From contig NC_015677.1 in assembly GCF_000215705.1 (NCBI RefSeq), positions 3,422,001-3,486,000 on the forward strand: a stretch of DNA of 64,000 bases, in the 5' to 3' direction. Both the position numbers and the translations under genes were made by a program. This document shows positions 53,996 through 62,233 of the stretch, in pieces. The notes under the pieces are model-generated. The model did no database searches, was not told the origin of the DNA, and worked only from the letters and a program-made list of their open reading frames with translations. The DNA comes from Ramlibacter tataouinensis TTB310. Lineage in GTDB: Bacteria > Pseudomonadota > Gammaproteobacteria > Burkholderiales > Burkholderiaceae_C. How positions within the stretch are numbered: position 1 is the stretch's first letter; every line of letters begins with the position of its first letter.

Positions 53996-55783
53996 ATGCC
54001 CCTGACCCTCGAACAGATCAATGCCGCCGATCGCGCCGAAGCCACCCGGCTGCTCGACGGCCTCTACGAGCACTCGCCTTGGATCGCCGAAGCGGCGCTC
54101 GCGCAGCGGCCCTTCCGCTCCCTCAGCCACCTGAAGCAGGCGATGGCCGACGTGGTGCGCGCCGCCGGGGAGGACCGGCAGCTGGCGCTGATCCGTGCCC
54201 ACCCGGAACTGGCGGGCAAGGCCATGGTGGCCAGGACGCTGACCAGCGAATCCACCGACGAGCAAAGCCGGGCCGGCCTCGCGCACTGCTCGCCGCAGGA
54301 GTTCGCGCGCCTGCAGCAGCTCAACGCGGACTACAACGCCAGGTTCGGCTTCCCCTTCATCCTGGCCGTGCGCGGGCCGCGCGGCACCGGCCTCGCGCGC
54401 CAGCAGATCATCGAGACCTTCGCGCGCCGGCTGGAAAACCCGGCGGACTTCGAGCGCGCCGAGGCGCTGCGCAACATCCACCGCATCGTGGAGCTGCGGC
54501 TGAACGACAAGTTCGGCGTGGAGCCCGCGCTGGGCCACCTGGTGTGGGACTGGCAGGAGAGTCTGGCGCAGCACAGCGACCCCGGCTATGCCGACAAGGG
54601 CCAGCTCACGGTCACCTACCTCACGGATGCGCACCGCGCGGCGGCCCGGCAGCTGGTGGCGGACATGCGCGAGTGCGGGTTCGACGAGGTGGAGATCGAT
54701 GCGGTGGGGAATGTGGTGGGGCGGTACCGCGGCGCGGCCGCCGGCGCGAGGTACCTGCTGACCGGCTCGCACTACGACACCGTGCGCAACGGCGGCAGGT
54801 ACGACGGCCGGCTGGGCATCTTCACGCCCATGGCCTGCGTGCGCGAACTGGCCCGGGCCGGGCGACGGCTGCCCTTCGGCATCGAGGTGGTGGGCTTTGC
54901 CGAGGAGGAGGGCCAGCGCTACAAGGCCACCTTCCTGGGCTCGGGCGCGCTGATCGGGCACTTCAACCCGGCCTGGCTGGAGCAAAAGGATGCCGCCGGT
55001 ATCCCCATGCGCGAGGCCATGCGCGACGCCGGCCTGCCGGCGACGCTGGAGGCCATCGCCGCGCTCAGGCGCGATCCCTCGCGCTACCTGGGTTTCGTCG
55101 AGGTCCACATCGAGCAGGGCCCCGTCCTCAACGAGCTGGACTTGCCGCTCGGCATCGTCACCTCGATCAACGGCGGCGTGCGCTTGCAGTGCGAGGTGAC
55201 CGGCATGGCCAGCCACGCCGGCACCACGCCCATGGACCGGCGGCGCGACGCCGCGGTGGCGGTGGCCGAGCTCGCGCTGTTCGTGGAGCAGCGCGCCCGG
55301 CGCGACGGCGACTCGGTCGGCACCATCGGCATGCTGGAAGTGCCCAGCGGCTCGATCAACGTGGTGCCGGGCCGCTGCCTGTTCTCGCTGGACCTGCGCG
55401 CGCCCGACGATCCGCAGCGCGACGCGATGGTCGCCGACGTGCTGGCCAAACTCAAGGAGATCTGCACCCGGCGCGGCCTGCGCTTCGTGGTGGAGGAAAC
55501 CATGCGCGCCGCCGCCGCGCCCAGCGCGCCGGACTGGCAGCAGCGCTGGGAACGCGCGGTGGAGGCACTGGGCGTGCCGCTGTACCGCATGCCCAGCGGC
55601 GCCGGCCACGACGCGATGAAGCTGCACGAGGTGATGCCCCAGGCGATGCTGTTCGTGCGCGGCCAGAATTCCGGCATCAGCCACAACCCGCTGGAGTCCA
55701 CCACCAGCGACGACATCGACCTGGCGGTGCGCGCCTTCCAGCGCCTGCTGGAGGACCTGGCCCGGGAGCAGCCAGCAGCATGA
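53996..55783 (+). CDS. uraD-allC: Fused OHCU decarboxylase and allantoate amidohydrolase
   Basis: A 595-residue two-domain protein. Residues 1-170 are UraD ('[14 protein letters not shown]', catalytic His69 in '[11 protein letters not shown]', '[10 protein letters not shown]', '[11 protein letters not shown]'), which makes S-allantoin from OHCU. From about 190 to 590 it is an M20-type Zn amidohydrolase of the AllC/HyuC group with His259, Asp270 ('[15 protein letters not shown]') and Glu303-305. Allantoate to ureidoglycine/ureidoglycolate, ammonia and CO2 is the likely second activity; N-carbamoyl amino acid hydrolysis is the alternative. The two activities are two steps apart, with PuuE between them. 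The stop overlaps the next start (ATGA). Confidence 0.93.
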   Translation: MPLTLEQINAADRAEATRLLDGLYEHSPWIAEAALAQRPFRSLSHLKQAMADVVRAAGEDRQLALIRAHPELAGKAMVARTLTSESTDEQSRAGLAHCSPQEFARLQQLNADYNARFGFPFILAVRGPRGTGLARQQIIETFARRLENPADFERAEALRNIHRIVELRLNDKFGVEPALGHLVWDWQESLAQHSDPGYADKGQLTVTYLTDAHRAAARQLVADMRECGFDEVEIDAVGNVVGRYRGAAAGARYLLTGSHYDTVRNGGRYDGRLGIFTPMACVRELARAGRRLPFGIEVVGFAEEEGQRYKATFLGSGALIGHFNPAWLEQKDAAGIPMREAMRDAGLPATLEAIAALRRDPSRYLGFVEVHIEQGPVLNELDLPLGIVTSINGGVRLQCEVTGMASHAGTTPMDRRRDAAVAVAELALFVEQRARRDGDSVGTIGMLEVPSGSINVVPGRCLFSLDLRAPDDPQRDAMVADVLAKLKEICTRRGLRFVVEETMRAAAAPSAPDWQQRWERAVEALGVPLYRMPSGAGHDAMKLHEVMPQAMLFVRGQNSGISHNPLESTTSDDIDLAVRAFQRLLEDLAREQPAA

Positions 55784-57006
55784 CCGACCACGACAAGCTC
55801 GACGCCTGGGTGGATGCGCACTTCGACGAAGAGGTGCGCTTCCTGCAGGAACTGATCCGCGTGCCCACCGACACGCCGCCCGGCGACAACGCGCCGCATG
55901 CCGAGCGCACGGCGCAGCTGCTGGCCGGCTTCGGCCTGCAGGCCGAGAAGCACCTCGTGCCCCAGGAGGAGGTCCGGGCCGCCGGGCTGCAGTCCATCAC
56001 CAACCTGATCGTGCGGCGGCGCTACGGCCAGGGCGGCCCCACCGTGGCGCTGAACGCCCATGGCGACGTGGTGCCGCCCGGCGAGGGCTGGACGCGCGAT
56101 CCCTACGGCGGCCAGGTGGAGGACGGCCGCCTCTACGGCCGCGCCGCGGCGGTGAGCAAGAGCGATTTCGCCAGCTTCACCTTCGCGCTGCGCGCGCTGG
56201 AATCGCTGGGCGCGCCGCTCAGGGGCGCGGTGGAGCTGCACTTCACCTACGACGAGGAGTTCGGCGGCGAGCTGGGCCCCGGCTGGCTGCTCAGGAAGGG
56301 CCTGACCCGGCCCGACCTGCTGATCGCCGCCGGCTTCAGCTACGAGGTCGTGACCGCGCACAACGGCTGCCTGCAGATGGAGGTGACGGTGCACGGCAAG
56401 ATGGCGCACGCGGCCATCCCCGACAGCGGCATCGACGCGCTGCAGGGCGCCGTGCACATCCTCAACGCCCTCTACGCCCAGAACGAGCTGTACAAGCAGA
56501 CCACCTCGCGGGTGCCCGGCATCCGCCATCCCTACCTGAACGTCGGTCGCATCGAGGGCGGCACCAACACCAACGTCGTGCCGGGCCAGGTGGCGTTCAA
56601 GCTGGACCGCCGCATGATCCCGGAGGAAGACCCGGTGCAGGTGGAGGCGACGATCCGCGACCTGATCGCCACCGCCGCCGCGCAGCGGCCGGGCCTGTCG
56701 GTGCAGGTGCGGCGCCTGCTGCTGGCGCGCGCCCTGCAGCCGCTGCCGGGCAACCGCCCCCTGGTGGAAGCCATTCAGCGGCACGGCCAGGCGGTGTTCG
56801 GCCAACCCATCCCGGCCATGGGCACGCCGCTGTACACCGACGTGCGGCTGTACGGCGAGGCCGGCATCCCCGGCGTGATCTACGGCGCCGGGCCGCGCAC
56901 CGTGCTGGAATCGCATGCCAAGCGCGCCGACGAGCGGCTGGAGCTGGCCGACCTGCGCCGGGCCACGCGGGTGATCGCGCGCACGCTGCGCGACCTGCTG
57001 GGCTGA
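55780..57006 (+). CDS. M20 family hydrolase with an altered metal-bridge motif
   Basis: A 408-residue M20 amidohydrolase/peptidase. His94 and Asp96 lie in 'LNAHGDVVPPGEGWTRDP', and Glu159-Glu160 in 'TYDEEFGGELG'. The dimerisation domain is at about 190-290 ('HNGCLQMEVTVHGKMAHAAIPDSGIDA'), with a final His in 'ESHAKRADERL'. In the usual GRGxxDxKGG motif the metal-bridging Asp is replaced: here the stretch reads GRAAAVSKSD with Val125 at that position. The ATGA overlap with uraD-allC places it in the allantoin operon. It may act on an ureido or amide intermediate, or be a dipeptidase; the substrate is unknown. Confidence 0.85.
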   Translation: MTDHDKLDAWVDAHFDEEVRFLQELIRVPTDTPPGDNAPHAERTAQLLAGFGLQAEKHLVPQEEVRAAGLQSITNLIVRRRYGQGGPTVALNAHGDVVPPGEGWTRDPYGGQVEDGRLYGRAAAVSKSDFASFTFALRALESLGAPLRGAVELHFTYDEEFGGELGPGWLLRKGLTRPDLLIAAGFSYEVVTAHNGCLQMEVTVHGKMAHAAIPDSGIDALQGAVHILNALYAQNELYKQTTSRVPGIRHPYLNVGRIEGGTNTNVVPGQVAFKLDRRMIPEEDPVQVEATIRDLIATAAAQRPGLSVQVRRLLLARALQPLPGNRPLVEAIQRHGQAVFGQPIPAMGTPLYTDVRLYGEAGIPGVIYGAGPRTVLESHAKRADERLELADLRRATRVIARTLRDLLG

Positions 57007-57012
57007 CCCAGC

Positions 57013-57065
57013 AAGAAAGGGCGCAAGGCGCTATGGGCAACCCATAGCGCCTTGCGCCCTTTCTT
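57013..57065. terminator. Strong bidirectional terminator, perfect 25-bp stem
   Basis: The left arm 57013-57037 and right arm 57041-57065 are exact complements over 25 bp around a CAA loop, starting AAGAAAGGG and ending CCCTTTCTT. It lies between the convergent M20 hydrolase gene (stop 57006) and the GlsB-type gene (stop 57099) and can serve both strands. Confidence 0.9.
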
Positions 57066-57098
57066 GTGGCTGAGCCCTGCCCGGCCGTGCAGCGGCGC

Positions 57099-57365
57099 TT
57101 AGCGCACGCGGCCGCGGCGGAACAGGTTGACGATGGCCAGCAGGATCACGGCGCCGACCAGCGAGACCAGGACCGAGCCGATGCTGATGCCCTCGTTGAT
57201 CGTGCCCACGCCGACCATGGGCGAGATCACCCAGCCGCCGATGAACGCGCCCACGATACCGACGATCACGTTCAGCAGGATGCCCTGCTGCCCGTCGGTA
57301 CGCATGATCAGGCTGGCCAGCCAGCCGACGATACCGCCCACGATTAACCAGATCAGGAAACTCAT
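57099..57365 (-). CDS. GlsB/YeaQ/YmgE family stress-response membrane protein
   Basis: An 88-residue protein starting MSFLIWLIVGG, with three helices and the family's glycine-rich motifs 'GGIVGWLASLIMR', 'NVIVGIVGAFIGGWVISP' and 'SIGSVLVSLVGAVILLAIVNLFRRGR'. These small inner-membrane proteins are induced under stress; their action is unknown. Upstream TAGGAGTGTCAAC supports this ATG over the longer open frame. Confidence 0.93.
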   Translation of the reverse strand: MSFLIWLIVGGIVGWLASLIMRTDGQQGILLNVIVGIVGAFIGGWVISPMVGVGTINEGISIGSVLVSLVGAVILLAIVNLFRRGRVR

Positions 57366-57692
57366 GTTGACACTCCTAAAGCCGACCTTCGGCATGTTGT
57401 TGATGGGGCCTTCACCGCCGGGGTCGCCGCCGGTTCGGACCACCTGCCGCCCCAAACGGGCAACCGGTGTTTGGCAATATGGTTTTGCCCGTCAAGCGCG
57501 GGCGTAGTCGGCGGCACAGGCTCACCGTGCGTCCTTCGCTCATGGCCGCGTCAGACAACCCCTACCTTTTGCTCGGGAATTGCCGGGGAATGTCCTGAGC
57601 CTCCGATGGGGGTGGCACCGGTGAAAATATGCTGTTCGGCACCGTTTTTGCTTCGGTGGCCCGGTCGTCTTTTCTTCGCTTTGGAGTTCTCA
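57366..57692. other. Divergent control region without a recognised element
   Basis: About 325 bases between the stress protein and the ABC importer operon hold no credible gene. I looked for thiamine-, guanidine- and cobalamin-type riboswitch signatures and saw none. A lower-GC tract precedes the importer start (57640-57690), with a T-rich pyrimidine run and TTGGAG as ribosome binding site. Confidence 0.5.
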
Positions 57693-58727
57693 ATGAAAAA
57701 GAGGGTTTTCGTCCAGTCCGCCGCCGCCTTCGCCCTGGCGGCCGCCGTCGGCACTGCTCATGCGCAGGCCGCCACGCCCATCAAGTTCCAGCTGGACTGG
57801 CGTTTCGAAGGCCCCGCCGCCTTTTTCCTGACCCCGGCCGCCAAGGGCTACTTCAAGGACGCCAAGCTGGACGTGACCATCGATGCCGGCAACGGCTCGG
57901 GCGGCGCGGTCACCCGCGTGGCCTCCGGCACCTACGACATGGGCTTCGCCGACCTGGCCGCGCTGATGGAGTTCCACGCCAACAATCCCGATGCGCCGAA
58001 CAAGCCGGTGGCCGTGATGGTGGTCTACAACAACACGCCGGCCTCGGTGATGGCGCTGAAGAAGTCGGGCATCAAGGGCCCGGCCGACCTCAACGGCAAG
58101 AAGCTGGGCGCGCCGGTGTTCGACGCCGGGCGCCGCGCCTTCCCGATCTTCCAGAAGGTCAACGGCATCGGCAACGTGGCCTGGACCGCGATGGACCCGC
58201 CGCTGCGCGAGACCATGCTGGCGCGCGGCGACGTGGACGCCATCACCGGCTTCACCTTCACCTCGCTGCTCAACCTGGAGGCACGCGGCGTCAAGGCCGA
58301 GGACGTGGTGGTGCTGCCCTACCCCAGCTACGGCGTCAAGCTCTACGGCAACGTCATCATCGCCAACCCGCGGCTGGTGCGCGAGAACCCGCAGGCCATC
58401 AAGGCCTTCCTGAGCGCCTTCACCAAGGGCGCCAGGGACGTGCTGGCCCAGCCCGAGGCGGCCATCGCCGACGTCAAGGCGCGCGACGGCATCATCAACA
58501 CCGCGATGGAGGCGCGCCGGCTCAAGCTGGCCATCGACACCGTGATCAACAGCCCCGACGCGCGCGCCGAGGGCTTCGGCCAGATCAACCCGGCCCGCCT
58601 GTCGCTGATGGCCTCGCAGGTGTCGGACGCCTTCAACACCAAGACGCGCGTCAACCCCGACGCGGTCTGGGACGGCTCCTTCCTGCCCGCCAAGGCCGAA
58701 CTGAACATCCTGCCCGCGCGCAAGTGA
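57693..58727 (+). CDS. ABC transporter substrate-binding protein (NMT1/nitrate-taurine type)
   Basis: A 344-residue periplasmic protein with signal peptide (residues 1-25, 'GTAHAQA'). The NMT1/SsuA-like fold begins 'KFQLDWRFEGPAAFFLTPAAKGYFKDAKLDVTIDAGNGSGGAVTRVASGTYDMGFADLAALM', then 'LKKSGIKGPADLNGKKLGAPVFDAGRRAFPIF'. Relatives bind small nitrogen or sulfur compounds, pyrimidines or precursors. The operon ends with ureD, which suggests a urea-yielding nitrogen compound. The next gene starts within its stop codon (GTGA). Confidence 0.92.
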   Translation: MKKRVFVQSAAAFALAAAVGTAHAQAATPIKFQLDWRFEGPAAFFLTPAAKGYFKDAKLDVTIDAGNGSGGAVTRVASGTYDMGFADLAALMEFHANNPDAPNKPVAVMVVYNNTPASVMALKKSGIKGPADLNGKKLGAPVFDAGRRAFPIFQKVNGIGNVAWTAMDPPLRETMLARGDVDAITGFTFTSLLNLEARGVKAEDVVVLPYPSYGVKLYGNVIIANPRLVRENPQAIKAFLSAFTKGARDVLAQPEAAIADVKARDGIINTAMEARRLKLAIDTVINSPDARAEGFGQINPARLSLMASQVSDAFNTKTRVNPDAVWDGSFLPAKAELNILPARK

Positions 58728-59572
58728 CAGCCGCACGCAAGGACGGCGCCGCGGACCGTGGCGCCGTTTTCGTCGATTTCTCGGACGTTTGGCTCGCGTA
58801 CAACGAGGAACTGCTCGCCCAGGGCCATTTCGCGGTCGAGGCCATCGACCTGCAGGTGCGCCAGGGCGAGTTCATCGCCATCGTCGGCCCGTCGGGCTGC
58901 GGCAAGTCCACCTTCATGAAGCTGGCCACCGGGCTGAAGAGGCCTTCGCGCGGCCGCATCCTGATCGACGGGCAGCCGGTCACCGGGCCGCTGAAGATCT
59001 CCGGCATGGCGTTCCAGGCGCCCTCGCTGCTGCCCTGGCGCACGACGGTGGACAACGTGCTGCTGCCGCTGGAGATCGTCGAGCCCTACCGCCGCAGCTT
59101 CAAGGCCCGCAAGGCCGAGTATGCCGAGCGCGCCCGCGCGCTGCTGCGCAAGGTGGGCCTGGGCGGCTACGAGGACAAGTTCCCGTGGCAGCTGTCCGGC
59201 GGCATGCAGCAGCGCGCCAGCATCTGCCGCGCGCTGATCCACGAACCCAAGATGCTGCTGCTGGACGAGCCCTTCGGCGCGCTGGACGCCTTCACCCGCG
59301 AGGAGCTGTGGTGCATCCTGCGCGACCTGTGGACCGAGCAGCGCTTCAACGTCATCCTGGTCACGCACGACCTGCGTGAATCCGTCTTCCTGGCCGACAC
59401 GGTCTACGTCATGAGCAAGAGCCCCGGCCGCTTCATGGTGCGCCGCGAGATCGCCCTGCCGCGCCCGCGCGAGCTGGAGGTCACCTACACCCGCGAGTTC
59501 ACCGACATCGTGCACGAGCTGCGCGGGCACATCGGCGCGATCCGAAAGACCAGCGCCGGGGTGAGCCCATGA
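58724..59572 (+). CDS. ABC transporter ATP-binding protein (nitrate/taurine type)
   Basis: A 282-residue ATPase. Walker A 'IVGPSGCGKSTFMK' near residues 55-68, Q-loop 'AFQAPSLLPWRTTVDNVLLPLEI', signature 'LSGGMQQRASICRAL' and Walker B 'MLLLDEPFGALDAFTREEL', then 'LVTHDLRESVFLADTVYVMSKSPGR'. The GTG start overlaps the binding-protein stop. This cytoplasmic subunit energises the permease encoded next. Confidence 0.94.
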   Translation: MTAARKDGAADRGAVFVDFSDVWLAYNEELLAQGHFAVEAIDLQVRQGEFIAIVGPSGCGKSTFMKLATGLKRPSRGRILIDGQPVTGPLKISGMAFQAPSLLPWRTTVDNVLLPLEIVEPYRRSFKARKAEYAERARALLRKVGLGGYEDKFPWQLSGGMQQRASICRALIHEPKMLLLDEPFGALDAFTREELWCILRDLWTEQRFNVILVTHDLRESVFLADTVYVMSKSPGRFMVRREIALPRPRELEVTYTREFTDIVHELRGHIGAIRKTSAGVSP

Positions 59573-60345
59573 ACGCCTTGCGACGCCGCCAGCTCGAACG
59601 CTGGTCGCCGCTGATCGCCGCCGCGGCCCTGCTGCTGCTGTGGCAGCTGGTGTGCTCGGTGTTCGGCATCGCCGACTACATCTTCCCCAGCCCCTGGACC
59701 ATCGCCCAGGCCATGGCGGAGTTCTTCTCGCCCATCATGGAAGCGGCGTGGAAGACCTTCTGGGTCACCATGGTCGGCTTCGGCCTGTCCATCGTCGTGG
59801 GCGTGCTGCTGGGGTTCCTGATCGGCTCGTCGCGGCTGATGTACAGCGCGCTGTACCCGCTGCTGGTGGCCTTCAACGCCGTGCCCAAGGCCGCCATCGT
59901 GCCCATCCTGATCGTCTGGTTCGGCATCGGCGTCGGGCCCGGCATCCTGACGGCCTTCCTGATCTCGTTCTTCCCCATCACCGTGAACATCGCCACCGGC
60001 CTGGCCACGCTGGAGCCGGAGCTGGAGGACGTGCTGCGCGTGCTGGGCGCCAGGCGCTGGGACGTGCTGATCAAGGTCGGCCTGCCGCGGTCCATGCCCT
60101 ACTTCTACGGCTCGCTCAAGATCGCCATCACCCTGGCTTTCGTGGGCACCGTGCTGGCCGAGATGACGGCCGGCGACTCGGGCATCGGCTACCTGATGCA
60201 GAGCGCCGGTTCGCAGCAGCGCCTGCCGCTGGCCTTCGCCGGCCTGGTGGTGATCGGCGTCATGGCCATGGCGATGTACGAGCTGTTCAGCTACGTGGAG
60301 AAGCACACCACCGGCTGGGCGCACCGGGGCTCGCAGAACGCATGA
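59569..60345 (+). CDS. ABC transporter permease (nitrate/taurine type)
   Basis: A 258-residue permease with six helices and the EAA-type loop 'LEPELEDVLRVLGARRWDVLIKVGLPRSMPYFYGSLKIAITLAFVGTVLAEM'. It overlaps both neighbours by ATGA, so binding protein, ATPase, permease and ureD are translated as one coupled set. Confidence 0.94.
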   Translation: MNALRRRQLERWSPLIAAAALLLLWQLVCSVFGIADYIFPSPWTIAQAMAEFFSPIMEAAWKTFWVTMVGFGLSIVVGVLLGFLIGSSRLMYSALYPLLVAFNAVPKAAIVPILIVWFGIGVGPGILTAFLISFFPITVNIATGLATLEPELEDVLRVLGARRWDVLIKVGLPRSMPYFYGSLKIAITLAFVGTVLAEMTAGDSGIGYLMQSAGSQQRLPLAFAGLVVIGVMAMAMYELFSYVEKHTTGWAHRGSQNA

Positions 60346-61172
60346 CCTGGGCCGCCCGGCTGCGGCTGGACCTGCAGCGCTCGGGCCCGCGCACCACGGT
60401 GCGCTTCGCCCACGAGGGCCCGCTGCGGATGCTGCAAAGCCTGTACCCCGAGGGCCCGGCCATCGCCCACACCGTGCTGGTGCATCCGCCCGGCGGGCTG
60501 GTGGGCGGCGACGAGATCGACCTCCAGGTGCACCTGGGGCCGGGCGCCCAGGGGCTGGTCACCACCGCGGGCGCCTCGCGCTTCTACCGCTCGGACGGCG
60601 CGGTCGCGGCCCAGCGCACCCGGCTGGTGCTGGAAGCCGATGCCCGGATGGAGTGGCTGCCGCTGGAAGCCCTGTGCTACAGCGGCTGCCATGCCGACAA
60701 CCACCTGCGGATGGAGCTGGCGCCCGGGGCCGAGGTCATGGGCTGGGACATCGTGGCGCTGGGCCTGCCGGCGGCCGGCCGGCCCTTCGAGCAGGGGTGG
60801 CTGCGGCAGCACCTGGAGGTGGCCGGCGGCTGGCTGGAGCGCGGCACGCTGGACGCGGCGGACCGGCGTTTGCTGGACGGCCCGCTGGGGTTGGCCGGCC
60901 GGCGCTGCCTGGCCACGCTGTTCCTGGCCGGCGGCAGCGGGTTCGACCGCGACCGGCGCGAGCGCGCGCTCGGGCTGGCCCGTGAGGTGATCGACGGCCA
61001 TGCGCTGCGCGACAGCGCGGGCGCCACCCTGCCCGACCGCGCCACCGTGGTGGTGCGGGTGCTAGCGCCGCTGGTCGAGCCGGCGCGCCAGCTGCTGCAG
61101 GCAGTGCGCGATGCCTGGCGTCCGGCCTTGTGGGGGCAGGCGGCCTCGCAGCCGCGCACCTGGGCCCTGTAG
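60342..61172 (+). CDS. ureD: Urease accessory protein UreD
   Basis: A 276-residue UreD/UreH. Motifs are 'FAHEGPLRMLQSLYPEGPAIAHTVLVHPPGGLVGGDEIDLQVHLGPGAQGLVTTAGASRFYRSDG', 'MEWLPLEALCYSGCHADNHLRMELAPGAEVMGWDIVALGLPAAG' and a helical C-terminus. UreD with UreF and UreG delivers nickel to apo-urease. The urease subunit genes ureABC, which usually follow ureD, are not in the window; what follows are small unrelated proteins. Its place at the end of an ABC importer operon is unusual. Confidence 0.95.
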   Translation: MTWAARLRLDLQRSGPRTTVRFAHEGPLRMLQSLYPEGPAIAHTVLVHPPGGLVGGDEIDLQVHLGPGAQGLVTTAGASRFYRSDGAVAAQRTRLVLEADARMEWLPLEALCYSGCHADNHLRMELAPGAEVMGWDIVALGLPAAGRPFEQGWLRQHLEVAGGWLERGTLDAADRRLLDGPLGLAGRRCLATLFLAGGSGFDRDRRERALGLAREVIDGHALRDSAGATLPDRATVVVRVLAPLVEPARQLLQAVRDAWRPALWGQAASQPRTWAL

Positions 61173-61314
61173 CGGGCACCCACTGCCAGCTGCGTCCTAC
61201 GGCGTCACCGGCAGCTCACCGCCGCCAGCCGCCGCCCCTTTCCGGCAGCCCGGCCTGGCAGCCCTTCCTAGACTCTGGGCATCGGAAACCTTGTTCGTTT
61301 CCAGGAGATTGCAC

Positions 61315-61797
61315 ATGAGCCACCCCGAAAAGAACCGCACGCGCCGCAGCCTGGTGTCCTTCGGCGTCACCGCCCTGCTGGCCATGACCGCCGCCACCGC
61401 CCAGGTCGCTACCGGTACCGCCAGCGCCGACATCGATGCCTCGGGCAGCTACCGCCAGGAGGTGCAGGCCTGCATGAGCGGCCGCACCCAGCAGGACCGG
61501 GACGCCTGCCTGCAGGAGGCGCGCAACGCGCAGGCCGCCAAGCAGCGCGGCAAGCTCGAGACCTACGGCAACCACGAAGCGAACGCGCTGGCCCGCTGCG
61601 AGCCGCTGATCGGCGAGGACAAGGCGGCCTGCCAGGCGCGCGTGATGGGCTACGGCAGCACCAGCGGCAGCGTGGCGGGTGGCGGCATCCTGCGCGAGGT
61701 GGAGACGGTGGTGCTGCCGCCGGGCCAGACGTCGATCACCATCGAACCCAAGACCTCGGAACCGGTGGTGCTGGTGCCCACCGAGCCATCGCGATGA
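61315..61797 (+). CDS. Secreted hypothetical protein
   Basis: A 160-residue protein. A basic start and hydrophobic segment (residues 12-30) form a signal peptide. The mature part has four Cys in 'YRQEVQACMSGRTQQDRDACLQEARNAQAA' and 'LARCEPLIGEDKAACQARVMG', a spacing that suggests two disulfides, and a Thr/Pro/Glu-rich tail. Periplasmic location is likely. No family is recognised. CCAGGAGATT lies 8 bases upstream of ATG. The next gene overlaps its stop (ATGA). Confidence 0.78.
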   Translation: MSHPEKNRTRRSLVSFGVTALLAMTAATAQVATGTASADIDASGSYRQEVQACMSGRTQQDRDACLQEARNAQAAKQRGKLETYGNHEANALARCEPLIGEDKAACQARVMGYGSTSGSVAGGGILREVETVVLPPGQTSITIEPKTSEPVVLVPTEPSR

Positions 61798-62009
61798 GCC
61801 GCGCGGACGAGCCCGGCAAGGCAAAGGCCGGGCACGGCTACCGCAACGAGGTGACCTGGGACGGCGCCGCCGGCCGCCAGCCCTATTCCAACCAGGGAGA
61901 GGAGGAAGGCGCGGCGCCCAACCTTCCCCCGGAACATGCCGAGGGCGACCGCGGCAGCCGGTCCGGCACCAACCTGGACCAGCTGGAAGAAGTCAAGCGC
62001 AAGCCCTGA
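61794..62009 (+). CDS. Small hydrophilic hypothetical protein
   Basis: A 71-residue, highly charged, probably disordered protein ('YRNEVTWDGAAGRQPYSNQGEEEG', 'LDQLEEVKRKP'). Coupled by ATGA to the secreted protein gene. The composition (Gly, Glu, Asn, Lys; no Cys) resembles small stress-related hydrophilins, but no family is assigned. Confidence 0.65.
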   Translation: MSRADEPGKAKAGHGYRNEVTWDGAAGRQPYSNQGEEEGAAPNLPPEHAEGDRGSRSGTNLDQLEEVKRKP

Positions 62010-62037
62010 GCGCCCGGCGCCGGGCGTCCAGGCCCGG

Positions 62038-62130
62038 TCAGACCACGCCGAACAGCATCAGCAGCAGGACGACGGTCAGCGGTACGCCGAGGAGCCAGAG
62101 GATGAGGGGCATGATCGTCTCCGAATTCAT
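62038..62130 (-). CDS. Very small single-helix membrane protein, 30 residues
   Basis: A minus-strand frame from ATG at 62130 to TGA at 62038. After a six-residue start it is one uninterrupted hydrophobic helix ('MPLILWLLGVPLTVVLLLML' then 'FGVV'). I recall near-identical short proteins of the 'LLGVPLTVVLLLMLF' type in other Comamonadaceae, which would make it a conserved small membrane protein. An internal Met at residue 7 is an alternative start. Below the size limit of common gene finders. Confidence 0.6.
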   Translation of the reverse strand: MNSETIMPLILWLLGVPLTVVLLLMLFGVV

Positions 62131-62233
62131 GCGCGCACGATACGGGCTCGTCGCCGCTGAGCCTGACGGGGACCGGCGCCTTGCGCGGTAGGCTGCTGCC
62201 TACAACTGCCGGGCTGAGGCCGGGCCCGCCGCG

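Noticed and set aside
57366..57692. Riboswitch upstream of the NMT1-type importer
   Set aside because: I looked for the conserved cores of thiamine, guanidine and cobalamin riboswitches and did not see them.
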